The notes below the pieces were generated by a model. The model searched no databases and was not told the DNA's origin. It saw nothing but the letters and a program-made list of their open reading frames with translations. Positions 41,877-51,174 of a stretch of 64,000 nt of DNA are shown here, one piece after another. Source of the stretch: Curtobacterium sp. VKM Ac-1376 (GTDB lineage: Bacteria; Actinomycetota; Actinomycetes; Actinomycetales; Microbacteriaceae); assembly GCF_015351025.1 (NCBI RefSeq), contig NZ_JADKRV010000002.1:62001-126000 (forward strand), read 5' to 3'. A program made the position numbers and the translations under genes. Numbering within the stretch: position 1 is the first letter of the stretch; every line of letters begins with the position of its first letter.

Positions 41877-42929
41877 ATGGAACACGACAGCTCCGGTGAA
41901 CACGATTGCTGTGCACCGACGGGCCGCCCCTCGCTCTCGGCGCGAGCGCAGGGGTCGGCCCAGGGGCCGGGCAGTGCGCCGCCGATCCGGGCGGACGCGC
42001 CGCGTTCAGCAGATCGGCCCGTCCACCTGATCGAGCAGGCCACCATCCCCGCGCAGACGTTCCGGATGGGCGACACGCTCGGCGACGGCAGGTGGGGCGA
42101 CGGCGAGACGCCGGTGCACGCGGTCTCGATCACCGCGTTCGACATCGACACGACGAGCGTCACGAACGACGACTTCGCACGGTTCGTCCGCGCCACGGGG
42201 TACCGAACCGAGGCCGAGGTGTTCGGGTACTCGGCGGTGTTCCACCTCGCGCTCGATGCCGATGACGACGACGTCCTCGGCCAGCCGCCCTCGACGCCCT
42301 GGTGGCTGGGCGTGCGCGGAGCGGACTGGCGCCACCCCGGCGGTCCGCGGTCCTCGGTGGTCGGCATCGGCGATCACCCGGTCGTGCACGTCTCATGGAA
42401 CGACGCGGTCGCCTACTGCGACTGGGCAGGTCGCACACTTCCGACGGAGGCGCAGTGGGAGGCGGCGTCCCGCGGTGGCCTCGACGGCGCACGCTACCCG
42501 TGGGGCGATGATCTCGGGGCCCACGACGGGGACGGCCGCGACTGGCGGGTGAACATCTTCCAGGGACGGTTCCCGACCTCGAACACGCTCGACGACGGGT
42601 ACCTCACCACAGCACCCGTCCGCTCCTTCACGCCGAACGGCTACGGGCTGTGGCAGACCGTCGGCAACGTGTGGGAGTGGTGCTCGGACGTGTTCGACGA
42701 CGGGACCTACTCTCGCGACGCACAGCTGGGGACGGTCCAGGATCCGGCCGGTCCCGGTCCCGGTCCTGCCGCCGACGGCCGAGACCGGCCGCGGGTGATG
42801 CGCGGCGGGTCGTACCTGTGCCATGACTCGTACTGCAACCGGTACCGGAACGCGGCCCGGTCGCAGAACACCCCGGACTCGTCGACGGGGAACGCCGGGT
42901 TCCGGACCGTGTCGCGACGCGCGGAGTGA
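41877..42929 (+). CDS. Formylglycine-generating enzyme (SUMF1/EgtB/PvdO family)
   Basis: 350 residues; oxidises the active-site cysteine of sulfatases to formylglycine using O2 and copper. F-R-M-G-D opens the fold at about 60, H-P-V-V-H-V-S-W-N-D-A lies in the middle and N-V-W-E-W follows. The paired active-site cysteines are C315 and C320 in G-G-S-Y-L-C-H-D-S-Y-C-N-R-Y-R, matching the true FGE motif rather than an EgtB or PvdO. An N-terminal H-D-C-C-A-P is an additional Cys pair. The ATG at 41877 has GGGAG 4 nt upstream; GTG codons at 41859 and 41874 are in frame. It most likely activates the preceding sulfatase. Confidence 0.89.
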   Translation: MEHDSSGEHDCCAPTGRPSLSARAQGSAQGPGSAPPIRADAPRSADRPVHLIEQATIPAQTFRMGDTLGDGRWGDGETPVHAVSITAFDIDTTSVTNDDFARFVRATGYRTEAEVFGYSAVFHLALDADDDDVLGQPPSTPWWLGVRGADWRHPGGPRSSVVGIGDHPVVHVSWNDAVAYCDWAGRTLPTEAQWEAASRGGLDGARYPWGDDLGAHDGDGRDWRVNIFQGRFPTSNTLDDGYLTTAPVRSFTPNGYGLWQTVGNVWEWCSDVFDDGTYSRDAQLGTVQDPAGPGPGPAADGRDRPRVMRGGSYLCHDSYCNRYRNAARSQNTPDSSTGNAGFRTVSRRAE

Positions 42930-42963
42930 GCCGGACGCGTGTCCAGCGGTCCCTCCGCGGTCC

Positions 42964-44151
42964 TCAGGACCACCGCCCCAGCAGCGGTTCCCTCGACGCC
43001 ATGCCGGCAACACCGGCCCGTGCGACAGCGTCCGGCAGCGCCGCCAGGAACGCGTCGACGTCCGCGCCGGTCGACGTGTGGCCGAGGGTGATCCGGAGTG
43101 CACCACGCGCGTCCTGCTCGGACAGCCCCATCGCGAGCAGCACGTGCGATGCCTCGGGCACCCCGGCCTGGCACGCCGAACCGGTCGAGACCGCCACCCC
43201 GGCCGCGTCGAGCAGGAACAGGAGCGAGTCGCCCTCGCACCCGGGGAACGTGAAGTGCGCGTTGCCCGGCAGCCTGCCGACCGGGTCCCCCATCAGCACC
43301 GCCGACGGCACGGCGGCCCGCACGCCGGCGACGAGCCGGTCCCGCAGGGCGACGAGCGAGGGGTGCGGCATCGGTTCGGCGACGACCGCGGTGGCGGCGA
43401 CACCGAACGCGGCAGCCGCGGGGGCGTCCTGCGTCCCGCTCCGGACCTGTCGCTGCTGCCCGCCACCGTGGATGAGGGGTTCGATGGTGGCCTTCCGGCC
43501 GAGCACGAGGGCGCCGATCCCGACGGGCCCGCCGATCTTGTGCGCGGAGACGCTGAGCGCGTCGAGGCCCGACGCCGCGAAGGACACCGGCACCTGCCCG
43601 TAGGCGGCGACCGCGTCGCTGTGCACTGGCACGCCAGCGGCATGCGCGAGGTCGACGATCCGTGAGACGGGCTGGATGGTGCCCACCTCGTTGTTCGCCC
43701 ACAGGAACGTGACCAGGGCGACGTCCGAGGCGTCGGCGAGCCGCGCCTCCAGGCCGACGAGGTCGACGAGACCCTGCCCGTCCAACGGGACCACGTCGAT
43801 CACGGCGCCCTCGTGCGTCTCCAGCCAGGTCAGGGTGTCGACTGTGGCGTGGTGTTCGCCGCCGGGGACGACGATGCGGCGCCGCCGGCGGTCGCGCTGC
43901 CGGGCCCAGAACAGGCCCTTCACGGCGAGGTTGATGCTCTCGGTGCCGCCGGAGGTGAACACGACCTCGACGGGGTCGGCGTCGAGCGACCGGGCGACGG
44001 CGGCACGGCCGTCCTCGAGCAGCATCTTGGCGCGCTGCCCGGCGCTGTGGATGGACGACGGGTTGCCGACGGTCCCGAGCGCGTCGGTGAAGGCGGCGAG
44101 CGCCTCCGGCAGGATCGGCGTCGTCGCGGCGTGGTCGAGGTAGACCGACAA
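42964..44151 (-). CDS. Cysteine desulfurase
   Basis: 395 residues of the NifS/IscS class-V aminotransferase fold. The PLP lysine is K205 in S-A-H-K-I-G-G-P and the persulfide-forming cysteine is C327 in G-S-A-C-Q-A-G. Y-L-D-H-A-A-T-T-P opens the protein. It mobilises sulfur from cysteine for Fe-S clusters or tRNA thiolation. Its Cys loop is of the long IscS-like type. The TTG at 44151 is preferred because AGGGGG lies 5 nt upstream; a GTG at 44157 would bury that site. It diverges from glgX. Confidence 0.88.
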   Translation of the reverse strand: MSVYLDHAATTPILPEALAAFTDALGTVGNPSSIHSAGQRAKMLLEDGRAAVARSLDADPVEVVFTSGGTESINLAVKGLFWARQRDRRRRRIVVPGGEHHATVDTLTWLETHEGAVIDVVPLDGQGLVDLVGLEARLADASDVALVTFLWANNEVGTIQPVSRIVDLAHAAGVPVHSDAVAAYGQVPVSFAASGLDALSVSAHKIGGPVGIGALVLGRKATIEPLIHGGGQQRQVRSGTQDAPAAAAFGVAATAVVAEPMPHPSLVALRDRLVAGVRAAVPSAVLMGDPVGRLPGNAHFTFPGCEGDSLLFLLDAAGVAVSTGSACQAGVPEASHVLLAMGLSEQDARGALRITLGHTSTGADVDAFLAALPDAVARAGVAGMASREPLLGRWS

Positions 44152-44178
44152 ATGCACCCCCTGGAACGAGTGATGTCC

Positions 44179-44184
44179 AGGATA
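44179..44184 (-). promoter_or_regulatory. -10 element of the cysteine desulfurase gene
   Basis: TATCCT on the minus strand; initiation near 44172 would give a leader of about 20 nt containing AGGGGG. It is only 14 bp from the glgX -10 on the other strand. Confidence 0.4.
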
Positions 44185-44198
44185 CGCGCCGGTCCTCG

Positions 44199-44204
44199 TA
44201 CCCT
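44199..44204 (+). promoter_or_regulatory. -10 element of leaderless glgX mRNA
   Basis: TACCCT, 6 nt before the GTG of glgX, no Shine-Dalgarno. It overlaps the region used by the divergent desulfurase promoter. Confidence 0.45.
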
Positions 44205-44210
44205 TGTCGG

Positions 44211-46283
44211 GTGCACGAGACAGCGATCGACCACATGCCGGGGTTCTCCCTCGGGGGCGCCGTCCCGCGGTTCTCCCTGCGGTCCGCCACCGCAACGGGC
44301 GTCGTGCTCGTCGTCGAGGGTGCGGACGGGCAGCCGACCAGTCACCCGCTCGAGCGCGTGCCGGACACCGACGTGTGGACCGTTGAGATCCCCGGGGTCG
44401 TGCCCGGCGACCGGTACCACCTGCTCGTCGACGGGCCGGTGGGCCCGCGGCACGAGTTCGACCCGACGCGGCCGCTGCTCGACCCGTACGCGCGCGGCAT
44501 CCTGCCGACCGGGAGCGACGAAACGGCCGGCCCCCGCTGGACGAGCGTCGTCGTCGACCAGGCCTTCGACTGGGGCGGCGTCGTCAAGCCGCAGGTCCCG
44601 CTCGACCGCGCCGTCGTCTACGAGGCGAACGTGCGCACGCTGACCGCCGCGAACCCGCACCTGCCGGAGCACCTGCGCGGCACGTACGCAGGGGTCGCGC
44701 ACGAGAGCACGATCGCGCACCTGCACCGCATCGGCGTCACGACGCTCGAGCTGCTGCCCGTGCACGCGTTCGACACCGAGAACTGGCTGCGCGACGCCGG
44801 CCGCGAGAACGCCTGGGGCTACAACACGCTCGGGTTCTTCGCCCCGCACGCCGCCCACGCCTCGGCACCAGCGCAGCAAGCCGGCGCGGACGCGGTCCTG
44901 CGCGAGTTCAAGGGCATGGTGCGGCTGCTGCACGAGGCCGGCGTCCAGGTCGTGCTCGACGTCGTCTACAACCACACGGCGGAAGAGGGCCTCGGCGGCC
45001 CGACGACGAGCCTCCGGGGCATCGACGGTGCGAACCGGTACCGCTGGGCACCCTCCGTCTCCCCGTACCGGGACAGCTACTACGACACCTCCGGCTGCGG
45101 GAACACCCTGGACACCTCGGTCGAGGCCACCGCCGACCTCATCGTGGACAGCCTGGTGTACTGGGCGCGCGAGGTGCAGGTCGACGGGTTCCGCTTCGAC
45201 CTGATGGCCGCCCTGGCCCGCGACGCCGAACACCGCTTCGACCCGTCGCACCCGCTGCTCGAGCGGATCCGGAACCACCCCGACCTGCAGGACACCCTGG
45301 TCATCGCGGAACCGTGGGACGTCGGCCCCGACGGTTGGAAGACCGGGGCCTTCGGCGCGGCTGGGGAACGCACGAGCGAGTGGAACGACGGCTTCCGCAA
45401 CACCGTCCGGCAGTTCTGGCTCACGGACATCGCCGAGGAGCGCCGCACCGGCATGCCGCAGGCCGGCATCGGCGGTCTGGCCGCGGCGATGTCGGGGTCG
45501 AGGAGTGTCTTCGGCGCCGATCGCGGTCCGCTGGCCAGCGTGAACTTCGTCACCGCCCACGACGGCTTCACCCTGCTCGACCTGGTGTCGTACGACGACA
45601 AGCACAACGAGGCGAACGGTGAGGACAACCGCGACGGCTCGAACGACAACCGCTCCTTCAACCACGGCGTCGAGGGGGACACCGCCGACCGCGGTGTCCG
45701 CGCCGCCCGGGGCAGGTCGATGCGGAACCTGATGGCGACGCTCGTGCTCTCCGCCGGGGTGCCGATGCTGACCGCCGGTGACGAGCGGAGCCGCACGCAG
45801 CACGGCAACAACAACGCGTACGTCGTGTCCGACGACCTGACCCCGGTGGACTGGTCCGACGACGAGGACGCCGAGACCATGACCGAGGCCGTCGCCGCCC
45901 TGGCCCGGTTCCGACAGGCGCACCCGGCGCTCCGCCCGACGCGCTTCGGCGTCGAGGGGCAGGAGACCCCTGGGGCCTCGCGGATGTCCTGGTACGGGCC
46001 GGACGGGCACCCGATGACGCTCGAGGGGTGGGACCAGCCGGTGCACCGCGCCCTGCAGTACTTCGCGGAGTCGACACCGGAGCACGAACCGTTCGACCGC
46101 GTGCTCGTCGTCGTGCACGGCAGCGGCCGCACCCGCGACATGACCCTGCCGGCGCGCGAGGACGTCCTGGGGTACCGCCTTGTCTGGTCGAGCGAGAAGC
46201 ACCGCGACCACGAGCGACTCCGGCCGGCGGGCCAGGTCTTCACGGCCTACGGCCCCGGCATCCACCTGTTCGAGGTGGCGTAG
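44211..46283 (+). CDS. glgX: Glycogen debranching enzyme GlgX
   Basis: 690 residues of GH13 subfamily 11. A starch-binding/CBM48-like N-terminal domain (about 1-130) precedes the catalytic barrel. The nucleophile is D330 in D-G-F-R-F-D-L and the acid E367 in I-A-E-P-W-D; V-Y-N-H-T-A-E is region I. Family enzymes hydrolyse alpha-1,6 branches of phosphorylase-trimmed glycogen. It lies just upstream of glgE-glgB, but has its own promoter and a terminator-like palindrome behind it. Confidence 0.93.
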   Translation: MHETAIDHMPGFSLGGAVPRFSLRSATATGVVLVVEGADGQPTSHPLERVPDTDVWTVEIPGVVPGDRYHLLVDGPVGPRHEFDPTRPLLDPYARGILPTGSDETAGPRWTSVVVDQAFDWGGVVKPQVPLDRAVVYEANVRTLTAANPHLPEHLRGTYAGVAHESTIAHLHRIGVTTLELLPVHAFDTENWLRDAGRENAWGYNTLGFFAPHAAHASAPAQQAGADAVLREFKGMVRLLHEAGVQVVLDVVYNHTAEEGLGGPTTSLRGIDGANRYRWAPSVSPYRDSYYDTSGCGNTLDTSVEATADLIVDSLVYWAREVQVDGFRFDLMAALARDAEHRFDPSHPLLERIRNHPDLQDTLVIAEPWDVGPDGWKTGAFGAAGERTSEWNDGFRNTVRQFWLTDIAEERRTGMPQAGIGGLAAAMSGSRSVFGADRGPLASVNFVTAHDGFTLLDLVSYDDKHNEANGEDNRDGSNDNRSFNHGVEGDTADRGVRAARGRSMRNLMATLVLSAGVPMLTAGDERSRTQHGNNNAYVVSDDLTPVDWSDDEDAETMTEAVAALARFRQAHPALRPTRFGVEGQETPGASRMSWYGPDGHPMTLEGWDQPVHRALQYFAESTPEHEPFDRVLVVVHGSGRTRDMTLPAREDVLGYRLVWSSEKHRDHERLRPAGQVFTAYGPGIHLFEVA

Positions 46284-46322
46284 CGCGCCCAGGCGGGCGC
46301 GGCCCGGCACCGCTTCGACAGG

Positions 46323-46366
46323 CGGACGGGAGGCGCGTGGCGGCCCCGCCACGCGCCTCCCGTCCG
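46323..46366. terminator. Palindrome between glgX and glgE (family copy E)
   Basis: CGGACGGGAGGCGCGTGGCG plus G pairs perfectly with the right arm around a 2-nt centre. It separates glgX from glgE although both are on the same strand, arguing for separate transcripts. Confidence 0.6.
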
Positions 46367-46442
46367 GTTCTCCACAGGCTCCACGGCGCGCCCGGCCATC
46401 CCCAGCGGGCGGAAAACGGGGAACGCGGAGCCGCTCGCCGGG

Positions 46443-46448
46443 TAGCGT
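46443..46448 (+). promoter_or_regulatory. -10 element of leaderless glgE mRNA
   Basis: TAGCGT, exactly 7 nt before the GTG of glgE, with no Shine-Dalgarno. Confidence 0.5.
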
Positions 46449-46455
46449 CGCTTCC

Positions 46456-48456
46456 GTGGCCACCGCAGACCGACCCCGCCGCCCGAAGATCGGGCGCATC
46501 CCGATCACCGAGCTCGCCCCGAGGACGCCGAACGGCTTCCCCGGCAAGGCATTCGACGGCGAGGTGATCACGTTCGGTGCAACCGTCTTCCGAGAAGGAC
46601 ACGGCATCATCGGCGCCGACCTCGTGATCGAACGCCCAGACGGTGGAACCCGCACCGTCCCCATGACCCCCGGTGCCCCGGGCACCGACCGCTACGAGGC
46701 GACCGTCCAGGTCGACCACGTCGGCGTGTGGACCTGGCACGTCGAGTCGTACTCCGACGACTGGGCGACCTGGCTGCACGCTGCACGCCTGAAGATCGCG
46801 GCCGGCGTCGACACCGAGGCGACCCTGCTCGACGGCGGGGTGCTGCTCGACCGCCTGGCCGGGGAGACCGACTCCCCCGCAGCCACCCGTGCCGCCGCAC
46901 GTGTCCGCGACCGCGACCTCGACCCGGCCGAACGCCTGGCCGCCGTCGACGACCCGCGGATCGTCGCCGAGGTCGAGGAAGCGCCGCTCACCTCACTCCG
47001 CACGCACTCCGCCACGCAGCTGCTCGACGTCGAACGCACCCGCGCCGGTGTCGGCGCCTGGTACGAGTTCTTCCCCCGCAGCGAGGGCGCGAAGAAGAAC
47101 GCCGACGGCTCGTGGAAGAGCGGTGACTTCCGCACCGCGGCCCGCCGTCTGCCGGCTGTCGCCCGGATGGGCTTCGACGTCATCTACCTGCCGCCGATCC
47201 ACCCGATCGGCACCACCGCACGCAAGGGTCCGAACAACACGCTGACCCCCGGGCCGAACGACCCGGGCAGCCCGTGGGCGATCGGTTCGCCGGAGGGCGG
47301 GCACGACGCGATCCACCCGGACCTCGGCACCGAGGACGACTTCCGCGACTTCGTTGAGACCGCGAAGAACACCGGCATGGAGGTCGCGCTCGACTTCGCG
47401 CTGCAGTGTTCCCCGGACCACCCATGGGTCACCGAGCACCCCGAGTGGTTCACGGAGCGCGCCGACGGTTCGATCGCCACGGCCGAGAACCCGCCGAAGC
47501 GCTACCAGGACATCTACCCCATCCAGTTCGACACGGACCCCGAGGGGCTGGTCACGGAGGTCGAGCGCGTCCTGCGGCACTGGATGGCGTTCGGCGTCCG
47601 CATCTTCCGCGTCGACAACCCGCACACGAAGCCGCTGTGGTTCTGGGAGCGCGTCATCCGCGAGATCCGTGACGAGCACCCCGACACGGTGTTCCTCGCC
47701 GAGGCGTTCACCCGCCCGGCGATGATGCGGGCGCTCGCCGAGGTCGGGTTCCAGCAGTCGTACTCGTACTTCACGTGGCGGAACACGAAGGACGAGATCG
47801 AGGAGTACTTCACCGAGCTCTCCCACGAGACGAGCGACTACCTGCGCCCGAACCTCTTCGTGAACACGCCGGACATCCTGACCGAGTACCTGCAGTTCGG
47901 CGGGCGCGCCGGCTACAAGGTCCGTGCCGCCCTCGCCGCCACCGGGGCACCGACGTGGGGCATGTACGCCGGCTACGAACTCTTCGAGGACGTCGCCCGA
48001 CCGGGCTCGGAAGAGAACATCGACAACGAGAAGTACGAGTACAAGCCCCGCGACTTCGCGCTGGCCGAGGCTGAGGGCGCGTCCCTCGCTCCGTACGTGA
48101 CGATGCTCAACCGCCTCCGTGCGGCGCACCCCGCGCTCCGGCAGCTCCGCAACCTGCACGTCCACGCCGCCGACGACCCGGCGATCGTCGTGTACTCGAA
48201 GCACCTGCCGGGCGAGTTCATCCGGTCGGGTCGCGCCGACACGGTGATCGTCGTCGCGAACGTCGACCCGCACTCCGCCCGTGAGACCACCGTGTACCTG
48301 GACCTCGCAGCGCTCGGCCTGCCGGACGAAGGCCAGTTCGACGTCCGTGACGTCGTGACCGGTCAGCGCTGGGTCTGGGGCGCGTCGAACTACGTCCGCC
48401 TGGACGCGTTCCAGGAGCCCGTGCACCTGCTCGTCGTGGAAGGACCCCACCAATGA
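46456..48456 (+). CDS. glgE: Alpha-1,4-glucan:maltose-1-phosphate maltosyltransferase
   Basis: 666 residues of GH13 subfamily 3; extends alpha-glucans using maltose-1-phosphate. An N-terminal beta domain (about 15-115) and an inserted helical segment come before the barrel. The nucleophile is D387 in F-R-V-D-N-P-H and the acid E416 in [19 protein letters not shown] and N-x-P-D-I-L are also conserved. The stop overlaps the glgB start by ATGA. No treS or maltokinase gene is in the window, so the donor supply is encoded elsewhere. Confidence 0.95.
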   Translation: MATADRPRRPKIGRIPITELAPRTPNGFPGKAFDGEVITFGATVFREGHGIIGADLVIERPDGGTRTVPMTPGAPGTDRYEATVQVDHVGVWTWHVESYSDDWATWLHAARLKIAAGVDTEATLLDGGVLLDRLAGETDSPAATRAAARVRDRDLDPAERLAAVDDPRIVAEVEEAPLTSLRTHSATQLLDVERTRAGVGAWYEFFPRSEGAKKNADGSWKSGDFRTAARRLPAVARMGFDVIYLPPIHPIGTTARKGPNNTLTPGPNDPGSPWAIGSPEGGHDAIHPDLGTEDDFRDFVETAKNTGMEVALDFALQCSPDHPWVTEHPEWFTERADGSIATAENPPKRYQDIYPIQFDTDPEGLVTEVERVLRHWMAFGVRIFRVDNPHTKPLWFWERVIREIRDEHPDTVFLAEAFTRPAMMRALAEVGFQQSYSYFTWRNTKDEIEEYFTELSHETSDYLRPNLFVNTPDILTEYLQFGGRAGYKVRAALAATGAPTWGMYAGYELFEDVARPGSEENIDNEKYEYKPRDFALAEAEGASLAPYVTMLNRLRAAHPALRQLRNLHVHAADDPAIVVYSKHLPGEFIRSGRADTVIVVANVDPHSARETTVYLDLAALGLPDEGQFDVRDVVTGQRWVWGASNYVRLDAFQEPVHLLVVEGPHQ

Positions 48457-50981
48457 CCACCGACCCGATCGACCCCACGAAGCGCGGACCGGCAGTCCCG
48501 CCGGTACCGCCTCCGCCGCCGGCCGTGCCACGGTACGAGCCCAGGGTGTCCGCTCCCGACGAGGACCTGCCCGGCGCACCGCCGGTGCACCGCGAAGCGC
48601 CCGACCGGGGCGTCGCGGAGTCCGCCACGCTCGCCGGTCACCCGGCCGACCCGACGCACCCACGGGAGCCATCCGTCGCGCCCGCCGCGACGGTCGACGC
48701 CCCGAAGGCCCCGTCAGGAGGCGCGACCCCGGTCGTACCGCCGGCCTCGGTCGACACTCCGGTCGCCCCCACGGCTGCTGCCGCGGCTCCCGCAGGGCCC
48801 CCGACCGACCCCCGTCCTGCCCCGCTCGAGGACTGGCTCCGTCAGCAGGTCGCCGAGGGCCGCTGGTCGCAACCGCACGACGTCCTCGGGCCGCACCCCG
48901 TCGACGGCGGCACGAGCGTCCGCGTCGTCCGGCACCTCGCCCGGGCCGTGCGGGTCGTCCGCCCCGACGGCGACGACATCGAACTCACCCACGAGGGCGA
49001 CGGGCTCTGGGCCGGTGCGACCGCCGGTCAGCTCGGCCGCTACCGCGTGGAGTCCGAGTACGACTACGACGAGTCCTCCGAGGACGACGACGCCACCTGG
49101 ACGAGCGACGACGCCTACCGGTTCCCCCCGACGCTCGGCGAACTCGACCTGCACCTGTTCGGCGAGGGCCGTGACGAGCAGCTCTGGCACCACCTCGGCG
49201 CGCACTCCCGCGCCGTAGACGGCGTCGACGGCGTCGCGTTCGCGGTCTGGGCCCCCCGGGCCACCGCCGTCCGCGTGATCGGCGACTTCGAGGGCTGGGA
49301 GGGCCGCACCACCGCGATGCGCCGCCTGAGCGACCTCGGCGTCTGGGAGCTGTTCTGGCCCGGTGCCGTGGTCGGGCAGCGGTACAAGTTCCAGATCCTC
49401 ACCGACTCGGGCTGGGTCGAGCGAGCGGACCCCTTCGCCCGACAGGCGGAGATCGCCCCGGCGACCGCCTCGGTGATCACCGAGTCCACGTACACGTGGT
49501 CCGAGGGCGACCGGGCGTGGATGGAGCAGCGCGCCCAGACGACCACGCACGACAAGCCGATGAGCGTCTACGAGGTGCACCTCGGCTCGTGGCGACCCGG
49601 TCTGTCGTACCGCGAGGTCGCCGACCAGCTCATCGGGCACATGGAGTACACGGGCTTCACGCACGTGGAGTTCCTGCCGCTCTCCGAGCACCCGTTCGGC
49701 GGCTCGTGGGGCTACCAGGTCACCGGGTACTACGCGCCGACCGCACGGTACGGCTCGCCCGACGACCTGCGGTACCTGATCGACCGACTGCACTCCGCCG
49801 GCATCGGCGTGATCATGGACTGGGTCCCCGGGCACTTCCCCAAGGACGAGTGGGCGCTCGGTCGTTTCGACGGCCACGCGCTGTTCGAGCACCCGGATCC
49901 CCGCCGCGGCGAGCAGCTCGACTGGGGCACCTACGTGTTCGACTTCGGGCAGCCGCAGGTGCGGAACTTCCTGGTCGCCAACGCGCTGTACTGGCTCGAG
50001 GAGTTCCACATCGACGGCCTGCGCGTCGACGCCGTCGCCTCGATCCTGTACCTCGACTACTCCCGCACCGACTGGCTGCCGAACATCCACGGCGGCCGCG
50101 AGAACCTCGACGCCGTCGCGTTCCTGCAGGAGACGAACGCCACCGCGTACAAGCGGTACCCCGGCATCGTGATGATCGCCGAGGAGAGCACCTCGTGGCC
50201 CGGTGTCACTCGGCCGACGAGCGCCGGCGGGCTCGGGTTCGGCCAGAAGTGGAACATGGGCTGGATGCACGACTCGCTCGAGTACGTGCAGCGTGACCCG
50301 GCGTACCGCAGCTACCACCACGACGAGATCACGTTCTCGTTCGTCTACGCGTTCAGTGAGCAGTTCACCCTGCCGATCAGTCACGACGAGGTCGTGCACG
50401 GCAAGGGGTCCCTGTACGGCAAGATGCCCGGCGACGAGTGGCAGAAACTGGCGAACGTCCGCGCCTACCTGGCGTTCATGTGGGCGCACCCCGGCAAGCA
50501 GCTGCTCTTCATGGGCCAGGAGTTCGCACAGCCCTCGGAGTGGTCCGAGGCGAAGGGGCTCGACTGGTGGCTGCTCGACCAGCCCGGCCACCGGGGCGTG
50601 CAGGACCTCGTCGCGGAGCTCAACCGCGTGTACAAGGACTCCCCCGCGCTCTGGACCCGGGACTCGACGGCCGACGGCTTCGAGTGGCTCGAGGGCGGCG
50701 ACGCCCCGCACTCGACGCTCGCGTTCCTGCGGAAGGACGGCGACGACCGGGTCGCGGTGTTCGTGAACTTCTCGGGCGTCCCGGTGGAGCGGCGCTTCGG
50801 TCTGCCGATCGCCGGCGAGTGGCACGAGGTCCTGAACACCGACGCCGCCGAGTACGGCGGCTCCGGCGTGGGGAACCTCGGCGTCGTCGTCGCGGAGGAC
50901 ACCCCGTGGGCAGGCCGTCCTGCCTCGGCCCACCTGGTGGTCCCGCCGCTCGGAGCGGTCTGGCTGAAGCTGGCGCGCTAG
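48453..50981 (+). CDS. glgB: 1,4-alpha-glucan branching enzyme
   Basis: 842 residues. An unusual Pro/Ala/Val-rich N-terminal extension of about 125 residues, probably disordered, precedes a first beta domain and a CBM48 (about 245-340). The GH13_9 barrel follows with nucleophile D526 in L-R-V-D-A-V and acid E577 in [17 protein letters not shown] marks conserved region IV. It introduces alpha-1,6 branches into the glucan made by GlgE and is translationally coupled to it. The E. coli enzyme is about 730 residues, so the extra length is mainly the leader extension. Confidence 0.95.
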   Translation: MTTDPIDPTKRGPAVPPVPPPPPAVPRYEPRVSAPDEDLPGAPPVHREAPDRGVAESATLAGHPADPTHPREPSVAPAATVDAPKAPSGGATPVVPPASVDTPVAPTAAAAAPAGPPTDPRPAPLEDWLRQQVAEGRWSQPHDVLGPHPVDGGTSVRVVRHLARAVRVVRPDGDDIELTHEGDGLWAGATAGQLGRYRVESEYDYDESSEDDDATWTSDDAYRFPPTLGELDLHLFGEGRDEQLWHHLGAHSRAVDGVDGVAFAVWAPRATAVRVIGDFEGWEGRTTAMRRLSDLGVWELFWPGAVVGQRYKFQILTDSGWVERADPFARQAEIAPATASVITESTYTWSEGDRAWMEQRAQTTTHDKPMSVYEVHLGSWRPGLSYREVADQLIGHMEYTGFTHVEFLPLSEHPFGGSWGYQVTGYYAPTARYGSPDDLRYLIDRLHSAGIGVIMDWVPGHFPKDEWALGRFDGHALFEHPDPRRGEQLDWGTYVFDFGQPQVRNFLVANALYWLEEFHIDGLRVDAVASILYLDYSRTDWLPNIHGGRENLDAVAFLQETNATAYKRYPGIVMIAEESTSWPGVTRPTSAGGLGFGQKWNMGWMHDSLEYVQRDPAYRSYHHDEITFSFVYAFSEQFTLPISHDEVVHGKGSLYGKMPGDEWQKLANVRAYLAFMWAHPGKQLLFMGQEFAQPSEWSEAKGLDWWLLDQPGHRGVQDLVAELNRVYKDSPALWTRDSTADGFEWLEGGDAPHSTLAFLRKDGDDRVAVFVNFSGVPVERRFGLPIAGEWHEVLNTDAAEYGGSGVGNLGVVVAEDTPWAGRPASAHLVVPPLGAVWLKLAR

Positions 50982-50992
50982 CCGCGGGCACG

Positions 50993-51040
50993 GACGGACG
51001 GGAGGCGCGGTGCCATCTGGCACCGCGCCTCCCGTCCGTC
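50993..51040. terminator. 48-bp palindrome between convergent genes (family copy D)
   Basis: GACGGACGGGAGGCGCGGTG plus CCA pairs perfectly with the right arm; only the central TC is unpaired. It separates glgB (+) from the thioredoxin-like gene (-) and is nearly identical to copy A. Confidence 0.6.
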
Positions 51041-51174
51041 GTCACGCATGTTCTCGACCACGGAAGGACACCGTCGTGTCCGCTGGACACCGCGGACACA
51101 GCGAGACGCGGCCGTATCCGGCGGCGTCTCGCTGTGACGACGGCGTCTCGCTCGCCGCTCGTGTCCGTTCGGCG

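Noticed and set aside
33910-42929. Recent horizontal transfer of the sugar block
   Set aside because: No integrase, tRNA site, insertion sequence or clear change in codon composition at the edges. It may be accessory, but transfer cannot be argued from this sequence.
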